Source of the DNA: Paenibacillus nuruki
GTDB taxonomy: Bacteria; Bacillota; Bacilli; Paenibacillales; Paenibacillaceae
NCBI RefSeq assembly: GCF_001721045.1
Contig: NZ_MDER01000046.1
Coordinates: 62,001-126,000, forward strand
Length of the DNA stretch: 64,000 nt
Reading direction: 5' to 3'
Both the position numbers and the translations under genes were made by a program. Shown here one piece after another: positions 1 to 8,509 of this stretch. The notes beneath the pieces were generated by a model. It ran no database searches. It was not told where the DNA came from and saw only the letters and a list, made by a program, of their open reading frames with translations. Position 1 is the stretch's first letter. The number at the start of each line of letters is the position of its first letter.

Positions 1-1290
1 TTGATTAATCGTATAGGACATTTTACCATCAATCACACCCATATCCAAATCTAACGTATATTCACGATCAAACACAGACTTCAATCCAAATTCACTTGTT
101 GTCGGTTGACCATAAGTCGTTAGATCAAGAGGCTGTTGATGGTCTGATGGTATAGAAGTCATTTGTGCTTGATATGAAGTTATCTTCTTAGTTATTTCTG
201 TTAGCGTACGTTTAGATCCTTTGGGTTCAATCACAATAGGAATACGAACCGATTGGGCAAATGAAGAATCTCCGACCATACCGATCCATTGTATGCCTGT
301 CGTATCCGCTGTAAATTCGATATCATACCGTTCTCCCGGAGCAATCACCAGTAAGCCGTTACTTAGCGTCTGAGGTCGATTGATATCATGTCCATCGGTC
401 GCTGTCACACGATAAGCATCCGAATGAATATATAAAGTCTGTGTCATATTACCAGCATGAACCAAGCGTAAACGTACGCGGTCTCCTTGATGAACAACGA
501 TAGGCTCTATCAAATCTCCGCTGCGTCCATTTACCGTATAGAGATTATAAGCACCCATATTACTGTTTATAGCTAATGTATTGCTTTCACTCTCAGGAAC
601 AGTGGTATGAGGATCTGACCACTCATCTATTACCAGTGTGTGATCAGAAGAGACGGTATCCTGTTTCTTTTTCACAATAAAGGAGCCATATAATCCTTTA
701 CCAATCTGATTCAAGCTATCTTGATGGGAATGGTACCAGTACGTTCCTGCTTGATTGGCCTTGAATGTATAGGTGAAGCTTGCCCCCGGTTGGATCGCAT
801 CTTGAGTCATACCAGGTACACCGTCCATTTCATTAGGCAAAACAACACCATGAACATGAAGAGCAATGGGCACTTTTAATTGATTTTTCAAATGAATCGT
901 TACGGTATCGCCTTCGGTAACTTCTAATTGTGGGCCGGGAACCGAATTATTGAATGTCCATACAGGCAAATATTTACCCTTTTCGATTTCCAAATAAGAC
1001 GTTTGAGCGACTAGATTGATTTGATTATTTTGGATAATAGAAGGTAGTGTAGTTATCTTCGCTGGACGCTCTGTTGTACTGCCTTCTGGAGCAGATGCTG
1101 TTGTACCTATATGATCCATCGACATAGAATGCTCTTCATGTTGTGCGTTTGAAGTAGATGAATTCGGTGGAGTAGTCGTTGGTTGTGCTGTAGAACTGCA
1201 ACCTGCGATAAGAAGAATCATAAGAAGATAAGTCAAGCTTAAAGATGTTTTGGTAGTTGTGGAAGACAAATAGAGCCATAATCGATTCAA
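1..1290 (-). CDS. Multicopper oxidase lipoprotein, C-terminus cut by window edge
   Basis: The reading frame is open from a TTG codon (1288-1290) to the window edge, 430 codons. An AGGAG lies 8 nt before the TTG, and no in-frame ATG is better placed. The N-terminus is a lipoprotein signal ending in LLIAGC, followed by a Ser/Thr/Pro/His-Met-rich linker. Cupredoxin domain 1 carries the copper motifs HVHG and WYHSHQD; domain 2 follows, and the third domain with the type 1 copper site lies outside the window. The family couples one-electron oxidation of phenols or metal ions to reduction of O2 to water. The lipid anchor places it on the outer face of the membrane. The Met/His-rich linker would fit a copper or laccase-like role, but the substrate is not shown. 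Confidence 0.9.
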   Translation of the reverse strand, partial: MNRLWLYLSSTTTKTSLSLTYLLMILLIAGCSSTAQPTTTPPNSSTSNAQHEEHSMSMDHIGTTASAPEGSTTERPAKITTLPSIIQNNQINLVAQTSYLEIEKGKYLPVWTFNNSVPGPQLEVTEGDTVTIHLKNQLKVPIALHVHGVVLPNEMDGVPGMTQDAIQPGASFTYTFKANQAGTYWYHSHQDSLNQIGKGLYGSFIVKKKQDTVSSDHTLVIDEWSDPHTTVPESESNTLAINSNMGAYNLYTVNGRSGDLIEPIVVHQGDRVRLRLVHAGNMTQTLYIHSDAYRVTATDGHDINRPQTLSNGLLVIAPGERYDIEFTADTTGIQWIGMVGDSSFAQSVRIPIVIEPKGSKRTLTEITKKITSYQAQMTSIPSDHQQPLDLTTYGQPTTSEFGLKSVFDREYTLDLDMGVIDGKMSYTINQ

Positions 1291-1669
1291 TGTATATTCT
1301 CCTCTACTAATGTAAGATTGTTCTATTCTATTATGCCTTTTTTTAACTTCCATATTTCAAAAAGGAATTGTCATTTTCTTGACGATTGATCTGTGGATAG
1401 CAAATAATGGTGGGTGACAAAAATGTTACTTTTTGTTGAATAATGTGTTTAAACGCATTACTTACTGTTTAATAATCATTCACGAGGCTCTGTTGTTAGA
1501 AGCTGTTAGAAGCTTCATTTTGACAATGTATGCAGTTATTTTGCCCAAAAGGAGGATCGATCATCAGTACCACATAGAAGCGAAGAGCCGAATACTTAAT
1601 GCAAGACCCGATGAATGGATTGAAGAGCACATATGATCTAACCATAACAATAACGGAGGTATACGATTC
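1291..1669. other. Intergenic region without a convincing gene
   Basis: This stretch separates the divergent oxidase gene from the secreted FN3-CBM3 gene and should hold both promoters. A 67-codon TTG-initiated frame (1433-1636) lacks a good ribosome binding site and resembles no family. A TTGACA occurs near 1516, but no well-spaced -10 was found. Two imperfect copies of GTTAGAAGCT lie side by side near 1497-1515. Confidence 0.4.
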
Positions 1670-2599
1670 ATGATCAACAAATCTAAAAAAGCTTCACTTC
1701 TATTAGCGGCTACGATTTTAGGTACAACAGCAGGTAGTTTTTTGGTAGCGCCAAGCGCTCATGCAGCGATCGAAAGCAATGTCGTTAAAAATGATATTAA
1801 CTGGGATATGCCTTCTGCTCCAGCAGCACCTTCTGATGTAAATGCTCGTGCAGGTTCTGAACAAGTGGTATTAACGTGGGCACCTATAGATAATGCCAAA
1901 AGTTATGACGTTAGACGTTATAATGTAGTCAATAACACATATGATAGTGTAAAAGCAAATGAAACGACTGTTTTGACAACAGGTGTAACGGATGCAGTGT
2001 ATATGGATACTTCCGTAACAAACGGTCAAATTTATGGTTATGTAGTTAATGCTGTGTATGGTGATGGACAGGTGAGTCAAATGTCGATGCCTGTGATCGC
2101 TACGCCAATGGAATTATCCGGAAATGTGAAAGACTCCATTGTGTTGCAATACAAATCAGGAACAACAGCCGGTACAAACAGTAGCGTGATTCAACCTACA
2201 TTCAACATTATGAATACGAGCGGTACACCTGTGAACTTGAGCGATATTCGTGTTCGTTACTATTTCAATGGTGGAAAAGAATTAACAGCTAAAAACTTCT
2301 CCGCAGGTAATATCAGTTTTGGTTCTCGCAATATTGAACCTAACTTTGTTAGCTTAGAGAAAACATACAAACAAGCAGACAGTTACCTTGAATTGCTATT
2401 TAATGCTGAAGCGGGAATTATCAGAGCAGGTGACGAAACAGGCCCAATGACTTTTACTATTCAAAAAAATCAAAGTGGTACTTCTCAAGACAATGATTAT
2501 TCCTACAATAACAGCTCCGAATTAACAGAATGGAATAAAGTAGCTGTATACTATCAAGGTGATCTTGTATGGGGAACAGAACCTGATCTAAATAACTAA
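1670..2599 (+). CDS. Secreted FN3-CBM3 carbohydrate-binding protein without catalytic domain
   Basis: Signal peptide of about 32 residues (KKASLLLAATILGTTAG, ending SAHA). Residues about 50-145 form a fibronectin type III domain (PSDVNARAGSEQVVLTW start). Residues about 150-307 form a family 3 carbohydrate-binding module, recognisable from QYKSG, QPTFNIMNTS, LSDIRVRYYF, NDYSYNNSS, WNKVAVYYQG and LVWGTEP. CBM3 modules bind crystalline cellulose or chitin and are normally attached to glycoside hydrolases, LPMOs or scaffoldins. Here no enzyme domain precedes or follows them, so the product is a free binding protein. It may help adhesion to plant polysaccharide or promote hydrolysis by other secreted enzymes (inference). 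The start is supported by GGAGG 9 nt upstream; a strong terminator follows. Confidence 0.9.
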   Translation: MINKSKKASLLLAATILGTTAGSFLVAPSAHAAIESNVVKNDINWDMPSAPAAPSDVNARAGSEQVVLTWAPIDNAKSYDVRRYNVVNNTYDSVKANETTVLTTGVTDAVYMDTSVTNGQIYGYVVNAVYGDGQVSQMSMPVIATPMELSGNVKDSIVLQYKSGTTAGTNSSVIQPTFNIMNTSGTPVNLSDIRVRYYFNGGKELTAKNFSAGNISFGSRNIEPNFVSLEKTYKQADSYLELLFNAEAGIIRAGDETGPMTFTIQKNQSGTSQDNDYSYNNSSELTEWNKVAVYYQGDLVWGTEPDLNN

Positions 2600-2612
2600 T
2601 ATGGTGCTAGTG

Positions 2613-2646
2613 CAAAAAGTGATCTTTTAAAGATCACTTTTTTTGC
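2613..2646 (+). terminator. Rho-independent terminator after FN3-CBM3 gene
   Basis: AAAAGTGATCTTT and AAAGATCACTTTT form a long perfect stem followed by a T run. Confidence 0.85.
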
Positions 2647-2698
2647 TTTACCATATAATAAAATTTCAACTACATACGTGATTGATATTAACTTATAC

Positions 2699-2727
2699 TT
2701 GCATAGTTACTTTCTAAATGGTAACAT
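2699..2727 (+). promoter_or_regulatory. catE promoter with inverted-repeat operator
   Basis: TTGCAT (2699-2704), 17 nt, then TAACAT (2722-2727). The inverted repeat GTTAC-N10-GTAAC (2706-2725) fills the spacer. The B. subtilis catDE genes are repressed by the HxlR/DUF24 regulator CatR at an inverted repeat in the promoter. The layout here fits that, but no catR gene is in the window. Confidence 0.45.
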
Positions 2728-2767
2728 ACTTATATAAAATAACTAAAGAAAAGAAAGGGACTTTCCT

Positions 2768-3634
2768 ATGAATACTTCCGTGATTAGTCCAGCACTTCAA
2801 ATCGGACTTGTTAAGCTTCGTATCAGTCAATTAGAACGTTCATTAACGTATTATACCGAGGTTATTGGACTTAAAATATTACGCCAAGATCACAAAACAG
2901 CAGATTTAACCGCCGATGGACATACAGTATTGCTTCAACTAGAAGAAATCGAAAATGCTAAAATTTTACCACGCCAATCGGTAGCGGGTCTGTACCATTT
3001 TGCTATTCTGGTTCCTGACCGTACAAGCTTGGGATTGGTTCTTCGTAATCTTGCAGTTCGTAATCAACAGATCGGGCAAGGAGATCACTTAGTAAGCGAA
3101 GCTTTATATTTGTATGATCCAGATAATAATGGGATTGAAATTTACGCCGATCGTCCTCGTTCTACATGGCAAAAAGATGAGCGCGGGCAATATATTATGG
3201 CAACAGATCCTGTCGATGTTGACGGATTATTAGCATTGGCTGAAGGTAAAGAATGGACAGGGCTTCCAGCAGGTACCATTATTGGGCATGTTCATTTCCA
3301 TGTACCTACATTAGCAGCGGCTCGTCAATTTTATGTAGATACTTTAGGATTTGAAATTGTCCTTACCGATGATCGTAGTGTGCTGTTTATCTCAGCGGGT
3401 GGATACCATCATCATCTTGGTCTGAATGTATGGGCAGGTGTAGGTGCTCCTGTAGCTCCAGCGGATGCAGTAGGCATAAGCTATTATACTTTGAAAATGC
3501 CAGATCAAGCTTCAATTCAAGAAGTCGCTCATCGTGCCCGAGCAGCCGGTATTCCTGTTGAAGAAAAAGAAGGACAATTGTGGTTAACCGATCCTTCTCA
3601 TATTCAAGTTCGTTTTTATAGTGATGCTTCTTAA
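2768..3634 (+). CDS. catE: Catechol 2,3-dioxygenase (VOC superfamily)
   Basis: 288 residues, matching B. subtilis CatE in length and in segments such as LTADGHTVLL, VAGLYHFAIL, GDHLVSEALYL, DPDNNGIEIYADRPR and SAGGYHHHLGLNVW. Two vicinal-oxygen-chelate modules are present, residues about 10-130 and 170-285. The Fe(II) ligands expected in the second module are the His of GHVHFHV, the His cluster of GGYHHH and a C-terminal Glu. It cleaves catechol rings extradiol with O2, serving catechol and quinone detoxification in the cytoplasm. B. subtilis pairs it with catD, but no catD-like gene is adjacent here. It stands alone between its own promoter and a bidirectional terminator. Confidence 0.92.
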   Translation: MNTSVISPALQIGLVKLRISQLERSLTYYTEVIGLKILRQDHKTADLTADGHTVLLQLEEIENAKILPRQSVAGLYHFAILVPDRTSLGLVLRNLAVRNQQIGQGDHLVSEALYLYDPDNNGIEIYADRPRSTWQKDERGQYIMATDPVDVDGLLALAEGKEWTGLPAGTIIGHVHFHVPTLAAARQFYVDTLGFEIVLTDDRSVLFISAGGYHHHLGLNVWAGVGAPVAPADAVGISYYTLKMPDQASIQEVAHRARAAGIPVEEKEGQLWLTDPSHIQVRFYSDAS

Positions 3635-3683
3635 ATCAACTATGTATTCAATTACAAGATGTGAAATTAAGATTATCAATACA

Positions 3684-3717
3684 AAAAAACCGATGCGTTG
3701 ATGCACCGGTTTTTTGA
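3684..3717. terminator. Bidirectional terminator between catE and the DUF4190 gene
   Basis: AAAAAACCGATGC, a short loop, then GCACCGGTTTTTT. The A and T runs on both sides serve both convergent genes. Confidence 0.85.
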
Positions 3718-3743
3718 TGATGTCTTTTTGTCTTTTTGTCTTT

Positions 3744-4169
3744 TTAATAAAAAGAGTCGGTATTCATATCTGTTTCTACACCGTCTTCATAATAAGAATC
3801 TTCACTATATGAGCCTTCGCTTGTTCCATAAGCAAGTGCAGCAATAAAAGCAAACACGATAAAAGCGATCATAATTAAATGAATTAATGTACCTAGTCCA
3901 CCACAGATTAAGCCTGCAATTGCCATGCCTTGACCTGCTTGTCTACGTGTTTTTAATTCCTTCAGTGCGAGAATACCAAATATAATTCCCAATATTCCGA
4001 TCACAATACCTAACCCCGGTAGCATGAGCAGCGCAGCTAATGAAGAAATACCTAGAACAAGAGCAGCGATCGCTTTACCATTATTGGTCATCGGGTATTG
4101 GGGTGGATAAGGAGCAAATGGGGGAGGATTCTGATTGCCAGGTGGATAATTCGGTTGATGTGGGTCCAT
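3744..4169 (-). CDS. DUF4190 membrane protein
   Basis: 141 residues. A Pro/Gln/Tyr-rich N-terminal tail (about 1-30, with NQNPPPFAPYPPQYP) precedes a DUF4190-like region of two hydrophobic segments (about 32-72, ALVLGISSLAALLMLPG and IGILGIIFGILAL). An amphipathic KELKTRRQAGQGMA turn leads to a further membrane segment (82-116) and an acidic, Tyr-rich tail. The GKA-ALVLGI and GQGMAIAG motifs are typical of the family, which has no established activity. The start has AAGGAGG 8 nt upstream. Monocistronic. Confidence 0.75.
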   Translation of the reverse strand: MDPHQPNYPPGNQNPPPFAPYPPQYPMTNNGKAIAALVLGISSLAALLMLPGLGIVIGILGIIFGILALKELKTRRQAGQGMAIAGLICGGLGTLIHLIMIAFIVFAFIAALAYGTSEGSYSEDSYYEDGVETDMNTDSFY

Positions 4170-4313
4170 AAAAGTACCTCCTTAAAATATGTATAATTGA
4201 TCCGCTTTTTTTACTTCTTATCATACCATTGAATCCACATATAAAAAACAGGAGACTTTTCTGGCGGGAAAAGTTTCCTGTGGGGTAAACCATACTATAG
4301 GGTTAGCAAACGT

Positions 4314-4775
4314 TTAGATCGAAGTATGACTTGAAAGCGGACGAGTTAGGTTCAAATACATCGCAGTCAGCTCATCAAACCATGTTTTGTCTTTGCTGAT
4401 CAAAGCGATATCGATTAGATTTTTCAATTGTTCTGGTTCTAATGTAACAGCATCTTGGAAAGAAATTTCTGCTGAAGCGGTAACCACACCTAGAGAATCT
4501 TGTTGTAAATATACACGGATCGTACTGTCCATATATTCTTGTCTCAAAAAGTAAATAATTTCGCTCATCAGAATCGGACGAGAGTGAGTAGGGTAGGTAC
4601 ACTCCATAACTTTAACCCAATAATGCTTGTTAGTCAGTTGAACTAAACCGTTCTCGTCAATCAATCTATGGTCTGCTTCAATATGGTAACTAAGATCGAA
4701 TGTTTGTATAGGGAAATTTTTGCTTAATTGTTTATGAAGGACAGCATAAATTTCTTGTTCGTTTAATTTAATCAT
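4314..4775 (-). CDS. Small protein of unknown function, possibly DUF2653 (YxcD)-like
   Basis: About 153 residues with no signal peptide or membrane segment. An upstream ATG at 4782-4784 abuts the AAAGGA ribosome binding site, so the ATG at 4773-4775, nine bases downstream of that site, is the better start. The opening MIKLNEQEI and the stretch ILMSEIIYFLRQEYM followed by a beta-rich IRVYLQQDSLGVVTA recall the DUF2653 family of Bacilli, but a C-terminal extension of about 45 residues is additional. The assignment is tentative. The gene stands alone and its role is unknown. Confidence 0.55.
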   Translation of the reverse strand: MIKLNEQEIYAVLHKQLSKNFPIQTFDLSYHIEADHRLIDENGLVQLTNKHYWVKVMECTYPTHSRPILMSEIIYFLRQEYMDSTIRVYLQQDSLGVVTASAEISFQDAVTLEPEQLKNLIDIALISKDKTWFDELTAMYLNLTRPLSSHTSI

Positions 4776-4961
4776 GCTAATCATTCCTTTGCTATTATAT
4801 ATTTTTATAAAACGTTTTGGATTGTAAGGGTCAGGTCAACTTTTCAGGTGATGATTTGCAGATTATCAAGCTGTTAAAATATATATCGGTCAATAGACTC
4901 ATATTTTGTATATATTTTGTCGAAAAAAAGGAAAAAATGTTATAGGAAATGAGGACTATAT

Positions 4962-5462
4962 ATGTCAGAAGTTGAAGATCATTTAAAAAAGGGGCTATCT
5001 ATTCTATTTATCGGTTTTAATCCAAGTCTGAGATCTGGAGAAGTAGGGCATCATTATGCTAATCCACGCAACCGATTTTGGAAAATTCTTTATGAAGCTG
5101 GTCTTACAGATCGCTTGTATACACCTGGTGAAGATAGTGAGCTTTTAGAATTAGGTTATGGATTTACTAATATTGTTTCTCGTCCTACACGAGGGGCAGA
5201 AGATATTCTGCCAGAAGAATATGCGACCGGTCGACAAGAATTACGAGAGAAACTTACAAAATACCAACCAGAGATTGCTTGTTTTGTTGGTAAAGGAGTC
5301 TATCTTCAATATAGTCAACGTGCCAAAGCATCATGGGGGTTCCAAAAAGAACCTATAATAGAAGGAATACGAGAATTTGTAGCTCCTTCTTCTAGTAGTC
5401 TGGTGCGAATGCCTGTTGACGATATTATTGATATTTATCGACATCTTTCTGATGAACGATAA
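4962..5462 (+). CDS. mug: Mismatch-specific uracil/thymine DNA glycosylase (Mug, UDG family 2)
   Basis: 166 residues, the usual length for Mug. Motif 1 is GFNPS at 18-22, where E. coli Mug has GINPG; it forms the uracil pocket and activates the water. ANPRNRFWKIL and GFTNIVSRPTRGAEDI are further family blocks. Motif 2, about residues 140-150 (VAPSSSSLVRM), is the wedge that replaces the flipped base. The enzyme excises U, ethenocytosine and some T from mismatches with G in base excision repair. GAGGA lies upstream of the ATG. It is apparently its own transcription unit. Confidence 0.9.
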   Translation: MSEVEDHLKKGLSILFIGFNPSLRSGEVGHHYANPRNRFWKILYEAGLTDRLYTPGEDSELLELGYGFTNIVSRPTRGAEDILPEEYATGRQELREKLTKYQPEIACFVGKGVYLQYSQRAKASWGFQKEPIIEGIREFVAPSSSSLVRMPVDDIIDIYRHLSDER

Positions 5463-5539
5463 GGGTAAATTAGAATACAATCAAAATAAAAGATTGAACA
5501 AAATAAAATTTGACAATATGATCAAAAACCGTTTTAATT

Positions 5540-5560
5540 ATGTAGACCGATCGTTATAAT
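5540..5560 (+). promoter_or_regulatory. LmrA-type operator overlapping the -10 box
   Basis: The core TAGACCGATCGTTATA closely matches my recollection of the B. subtilis LmrA/YxaF box (TAGACC-RR-TC-N-CTATA). It includes the TATAAT at 5555-5560, so binding would block the polymerase. It lies 21 bp upstream of the tetR-family start, implying autoregulation of the repressor-efflux operon. Confidence 0.6.
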
Positions 5561-5581
5561 GAATTTGAAGGATGTGAATGT

Positions 5582-6169
5582 ATGGGTGAAAAGTCTAACT
5601 CACGCGATCTGATTGTAGAGACAGCAGCGAGACTTTTCTTTTCACAAGGGTATCATGCCACAGGGCTGAGCCAGATTATCAAAGAAAGCGATACGCCTAA
5701 AGGTTCTTTGTATCATTATTTTCCAAATGGCAAAGAAGAATTAGCTTATGTCTGTATTGAAAAGACCAATGAACATGTATTGGAAAAGTTCAAAGCTGTT
5801 TTTGAACAACATCAGACAACAGGCGATGCGATTCAAGCCTTTATTCGCGATATGGCAGACGATACTGAAAAATCCGGATTTACTGGCTTTTTACCCTTTA
5901 GTTTTTGGGCAGCAGTAGAGACTTCGTGTATTAGTAACAAATTGCGCTCGGCTTGTCAGGACGTATTTACAGATTGGCAAGAAGTGATTGCTGATCGTCT
6001 ACAGCAGGAGGGTGCTTTGGAAGTTCGTGCTAAGGAAGCAGCATTACTCATGATCTCGATGATGGAAGGGGCTTTGATTATTAGTCTGACCAATCAAAGT
6101 AAACAACCTATGTTGACAGCAGCAGACTATTTGTCAGCGATGATGAAGACAGCAGTATTAACAAAATAA
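5582..6169 (+). CDS. lmrA: TetR/AcrR-family repressor, LmrA/YxaF type
   Basis: 195 residues. N-terminal TetR helix-turn-helix (about 8-55: IVETAARLFFSQGYHATGL, then PKGSLYHYFPNGKEELA), which is the LmrA/YxaF subgroup signature. The ligand-binding C-terminal half (60-190) is helical and variable. It is followed after 35 nt by the efflux gene, the same order as lmrA-lmrB in B. subtilis, and an LmrA-like operator overlaps the upstream -10. The inferred role is repressing the operon until an inducer, such as a lincomycin- or flavonoid-like molecule, binds. The ligand cannot be read from the sequence. Confidence 0.85.
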   Translation: MGEKSNSRDLIVETAARLFFSQGYHATGLSQIIKESDTPKGSLYHYFPNGKEELAYVCIEKTNEHVLEKFKAVFEQHQTTGDAIQAFIRDMADDTEKSGFTGFLPFSFWAAVETSCISNKLRSACQDVFTDWQEVIADRLQQEGALEVRAKEAALLMISMMEGALIISLTNQSKQPMLTAADYLSAMMKTAVLTK

Positions 6170-6204
6170 ACAATAGATAGAGATAGTTTTAGGAGGATGG
6201 GAAC

Positions 6205-7668
6205 GTGGACGTAAGTATGAACGCAGATGCTATCAAGGATAAGCCTGAAGGAAGAAAGTACAAAGTATTACCGATTATGATTTCATTGCTATTGAGTGGA
6301 TTTATCGGCTTATTTAGTGAAACAGCATTGAATGTAGCGATTAGCTCATTGATGGGACTACTTAGTGTAGATGAAGCTACGATTCAATGGTTAACGACAG
6401 GATATCTATTAGTATTAGGTATTCTCGTACCTGTATCAGGGCTATTGCTACAATGGTTTAGCACAAGACAACTATTTATTACATCGTTAACTTTTTCGAT
6501 TGTCGGAACGATTGTTGCGGCTTTGTCACCTAACTTTGAAATACTGTTAATTGCACGTGTATTACAAGCAGTAGGTACAGGATTATTGTTACCACTACTA
6601 TTTAATACTATTTTGATTATTTTCCCGATTGAGAAGCGTGGAGCAGCCATGGGCTTGATTGGTCTAGTTATTATGTTTGCACCAGCGATTGGTCCTGCAA
6701 TATCAGGTTTGATTTTAGCTAATTTAACATGGCACTGGATTTTCTGGATTTCATTGCCGTTTCTTGCAATTGCTTTGATCTTCGGAATATTGTTCTTAGA
6801 AAATGTATCTAAGATCACCAAACCTAAAATTGATATTCTTTCGATTGTGTTATCAACACTTGGATTCGGCGGAATCGTATTCGGATTCAGTAGTGCAGGT
6901 GAAGGTTCTGGAGGATGGGGAAGCCCTGTTGTAGTCGGAACATTATTATTAGGAGCTGTTTCATTGTTATTGTTTGGCTTCCGCCAGATGAAGATGAAGC
7001 AACCAATGATCAATCTTCGTGCTTTCAAATTCCCGATGTTTACAATCGGTCTGATTCTTGTATTTATCTGTATGATGATGATCTTATCTTCTATGTTGAT
7101 CTTACCGTTATACTTGCAACAAGGTATGGCTTTGACGGCTCTAGGAGCAGGTCTTGTATTATTACCGGGTAGTTTACTGAATGGTTTCTTATCTCCAGTT
7201 ATGGGTCGTTTATTTGATAAATTCGGTCCGAAATGGTTAGTCATCATCGGTTTGTCGGTTGCGACGATCGCTTTGTTCTCATTCACTAGAATTCATTCAA
7301 CAACGCCTGTCGGTCTGATTATTGGATTGCATACCGCACTAATGGTGGGTATATCTATGATTATGATGCCAGCACAGACGAATGGTCTGAATCAGTTACC
7401 ACGTGAATACTATCCAGATGGTACAGCGATTATGAATACATTACAACAAGTGGCTGGTGCGATTGGTACAGCATTGGCTGTAAGTATTCTAAGTGCAGGT
7501 CGTGCTAACTTCTTAAGTGGAGTCGATAATCCGAAAGATCCAGCGAATGTGCTGTCCGCATTTACAGTAGGGGTGCAACATGCCTTTATCTTCGCTGTTG
7601 TGATTGCTGTTATCGGTCTGATATGCGCATTATTTATCAAACGTGTCAATGTAAAACACGGTATGTAA
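6205..7668 (+). CDS. lmrB: MFS drug exporter, DHA2 family (LmrB-like)
   Basis: 487 residues with 14 predicted membrane spans. The GTG start at 6205 lies 8 nt after AGGAGG (6191-6196). Recognisable DHA2 features are the WLTTGYLLVLGILVPVSG segment, the LIARVLQAVGTGLLLPLL block and motif C (GLVIMFAPAIGPAISG), typical of drug:H+ antiporters. The central loop KFGPKWL separates the halves. It probably expels hydrophobic drugs or antibiotics by proton antiport. Paired with the TetR repressor upstream; a strong terminator follows. Confidence 0.9.
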   Translation: MDVSMNADAIKDKPEGRKYKVLPIMISLLLSGFIGLFSETALNVAISSLMGLLSVDEATIQWLTTGYLLVLGILVPVSGLLLQWFSTRQLFITSLTFSIVGTIVAALSPNFEILLIARVLQAVGTGLLLPLLFNTILIIFPIEKRGAAMGLIGLVIMFAPAIGPAISGLILANLTWHWIFWISLPFLAIALIFGILFLENVSKITKPKIDILSIVLSTLGFGGIVFGFSSAGEGSGGWGSPVVVGTLLLGAVSLLLFGFRQMKMKQPMINLRAFKFPMFTIGLILVFICMMMILSSMLILPLYLQQGMALTALGAGLVLLPGSLLNGFLSPVMGRLFDKFGPKWLVIIGLSVATIALFSFTRIHSTTPVGLIIGLHTALMVGISMIMMPAQTNGLNQLPREYYPDGTAIMNTLQQVAGAIGTALAVSILSAGRANFLSGVDNPKDPANVLSAFTVGVQHAFIFAVVIAVIGLICALFIKRVNVKHGM

Positions 7669-7679
7669 TGATGTGATTA

Positions 7680-7722
7680 AGCCATCTGAACTCCTCAATC
7701 TGGGGATTCAGATGGCTTTTTT
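7680..7722 (+). terminator. Terminator of the lmrAB-like operon
   Basis: AGCCATCTGAA pairs with TTCAGATGGCT across a short loop and is followed by a T run. Confidence 0.88.
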
Positions 7723-7818
7723 AGTCCTATTATCGCAATAGCTTTGGTAGGAATATCATGATTTAGTTTAAAAGATAAAGTACACCTATACTATATAGAA
7801 GAAAAAAGGAGAATCATT

Positions 7819-8436
7819 ATGATTACGATCGATCCAGCATCTATAACCAATATAGATAATTATAAATTAATCACCGGTTCTGTTATTCCAAGACCGATTG
7901 CGTTTGTGACCAGTCAATCGAGTACAGGAGTGCTTAATCTAGCTCCTTTTAGCTATTTTAATATTGTCGCTTCTGATCCACCGATTCTTTCCATTTCTGT
8001 AGCACGTAAAGGCGGTGAAATGAAAGATACTGCTCGCAATGTAATCGAGAATAAAGAGTTGGTCGTTCATATTGTGCATGAAGAATTAACCGAGCAAATG
8101 AATCATACAGCAGCTTCATTGCCTAGTGAACAGAGTGAACTTGAATTAACAACTCTTCATACTGTCCCTAGCGATAAAATCAAAGTACCTGGTCTTGCAG
8201 AAGCTTTGATTCGATTTGAGTGTGTGTTAGAGCAACATGTACCGATTAGCAATGATAGCGGTGAGATCGTACAAGATTTATTGTTGGTACGCATTATTTG
8301 TTATCATTTTGATGAAAAAGTAGTCGATGCAGAGCGCTTCTATATCTGGGCAGATGTATTGAAACCAGTCGCTCGCCTAGCAGGGAATAACTATGCAGGA
8401 TTGGCAGAGCAATTTACAATAGAACGTCCAAGTTAA
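7819..8436 (+). CDS. Flavin reductase-like FMN-binding split-barrel protein
   Basis: 205 residues. The N-terminal half carries the flavin reductase domain signature: SVIPRPIAFVTS, LNLAPFSYFNIVASDPP, then KDTARNVIENKELVVHIV. Proteins of this group bind FMN and either supply reduced flavin to monooxygenases or act as flavin-dependent reductases. The C-terminal YIWADVLKPVARLAGNNYAGL is typical of the DIM6/NTAB subgroup. It stands alone with AAAGGAG upstream. Flavin-dependent monooxygenases occur in the window (ytnJ, ytmO) but 14-21 kb away, so partnership is only a possibility. Confidence 0.85.
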   Translation: MITIDPASITNIDNYKLITGSVIPRPIAFVTSQSSTGVLNLAPFSYFNIVASDPPILSISVARKGGEMKDTARNVIENKELVVHIVHEELTEQMNHTAASLPSEQSELELTTLHTVPSDKIKVPGLAEALIRFECVLEQHVPISNDSGEIVQDLLLVRIICYHFDEKVVDAERFYIWADVLKPVARLAGNNYAGLAEQFTIERPS

Positions 8437-8470
8437 ATCTATAATGAAGTGATATCGAATAAAATAGCTA

Positions 8471-8509
8471 AAAAAAGACTGAGCCTTGATAATAAGGTTC
8501 AGTCTTTTG
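8471..8509. terminator. Bidirectional terminator
   Basis: AAAAAAGACTGAGCCTT and AAGGTTCAGTCTTTT form a stem between the convergent flavin reductase and SgrR-like genes. It overlaps the last codons of the latter. Confidence 0.8.

Noticed and set aside
1433-1636. A 67-codon TTG-initiated ORF before the FN3-CBM3 gene
   Set aside because: No ribosome site and no family resemblance; it fills a promoter-bearing gap.
6384-7286. A 300-codon ORF opposite the LmrB-like gene
   Set aside because: It is antisense to a clear 14-span transporter, rich in Asn, Pro and Ile as expected for a shadow frame, with no ribosome site.
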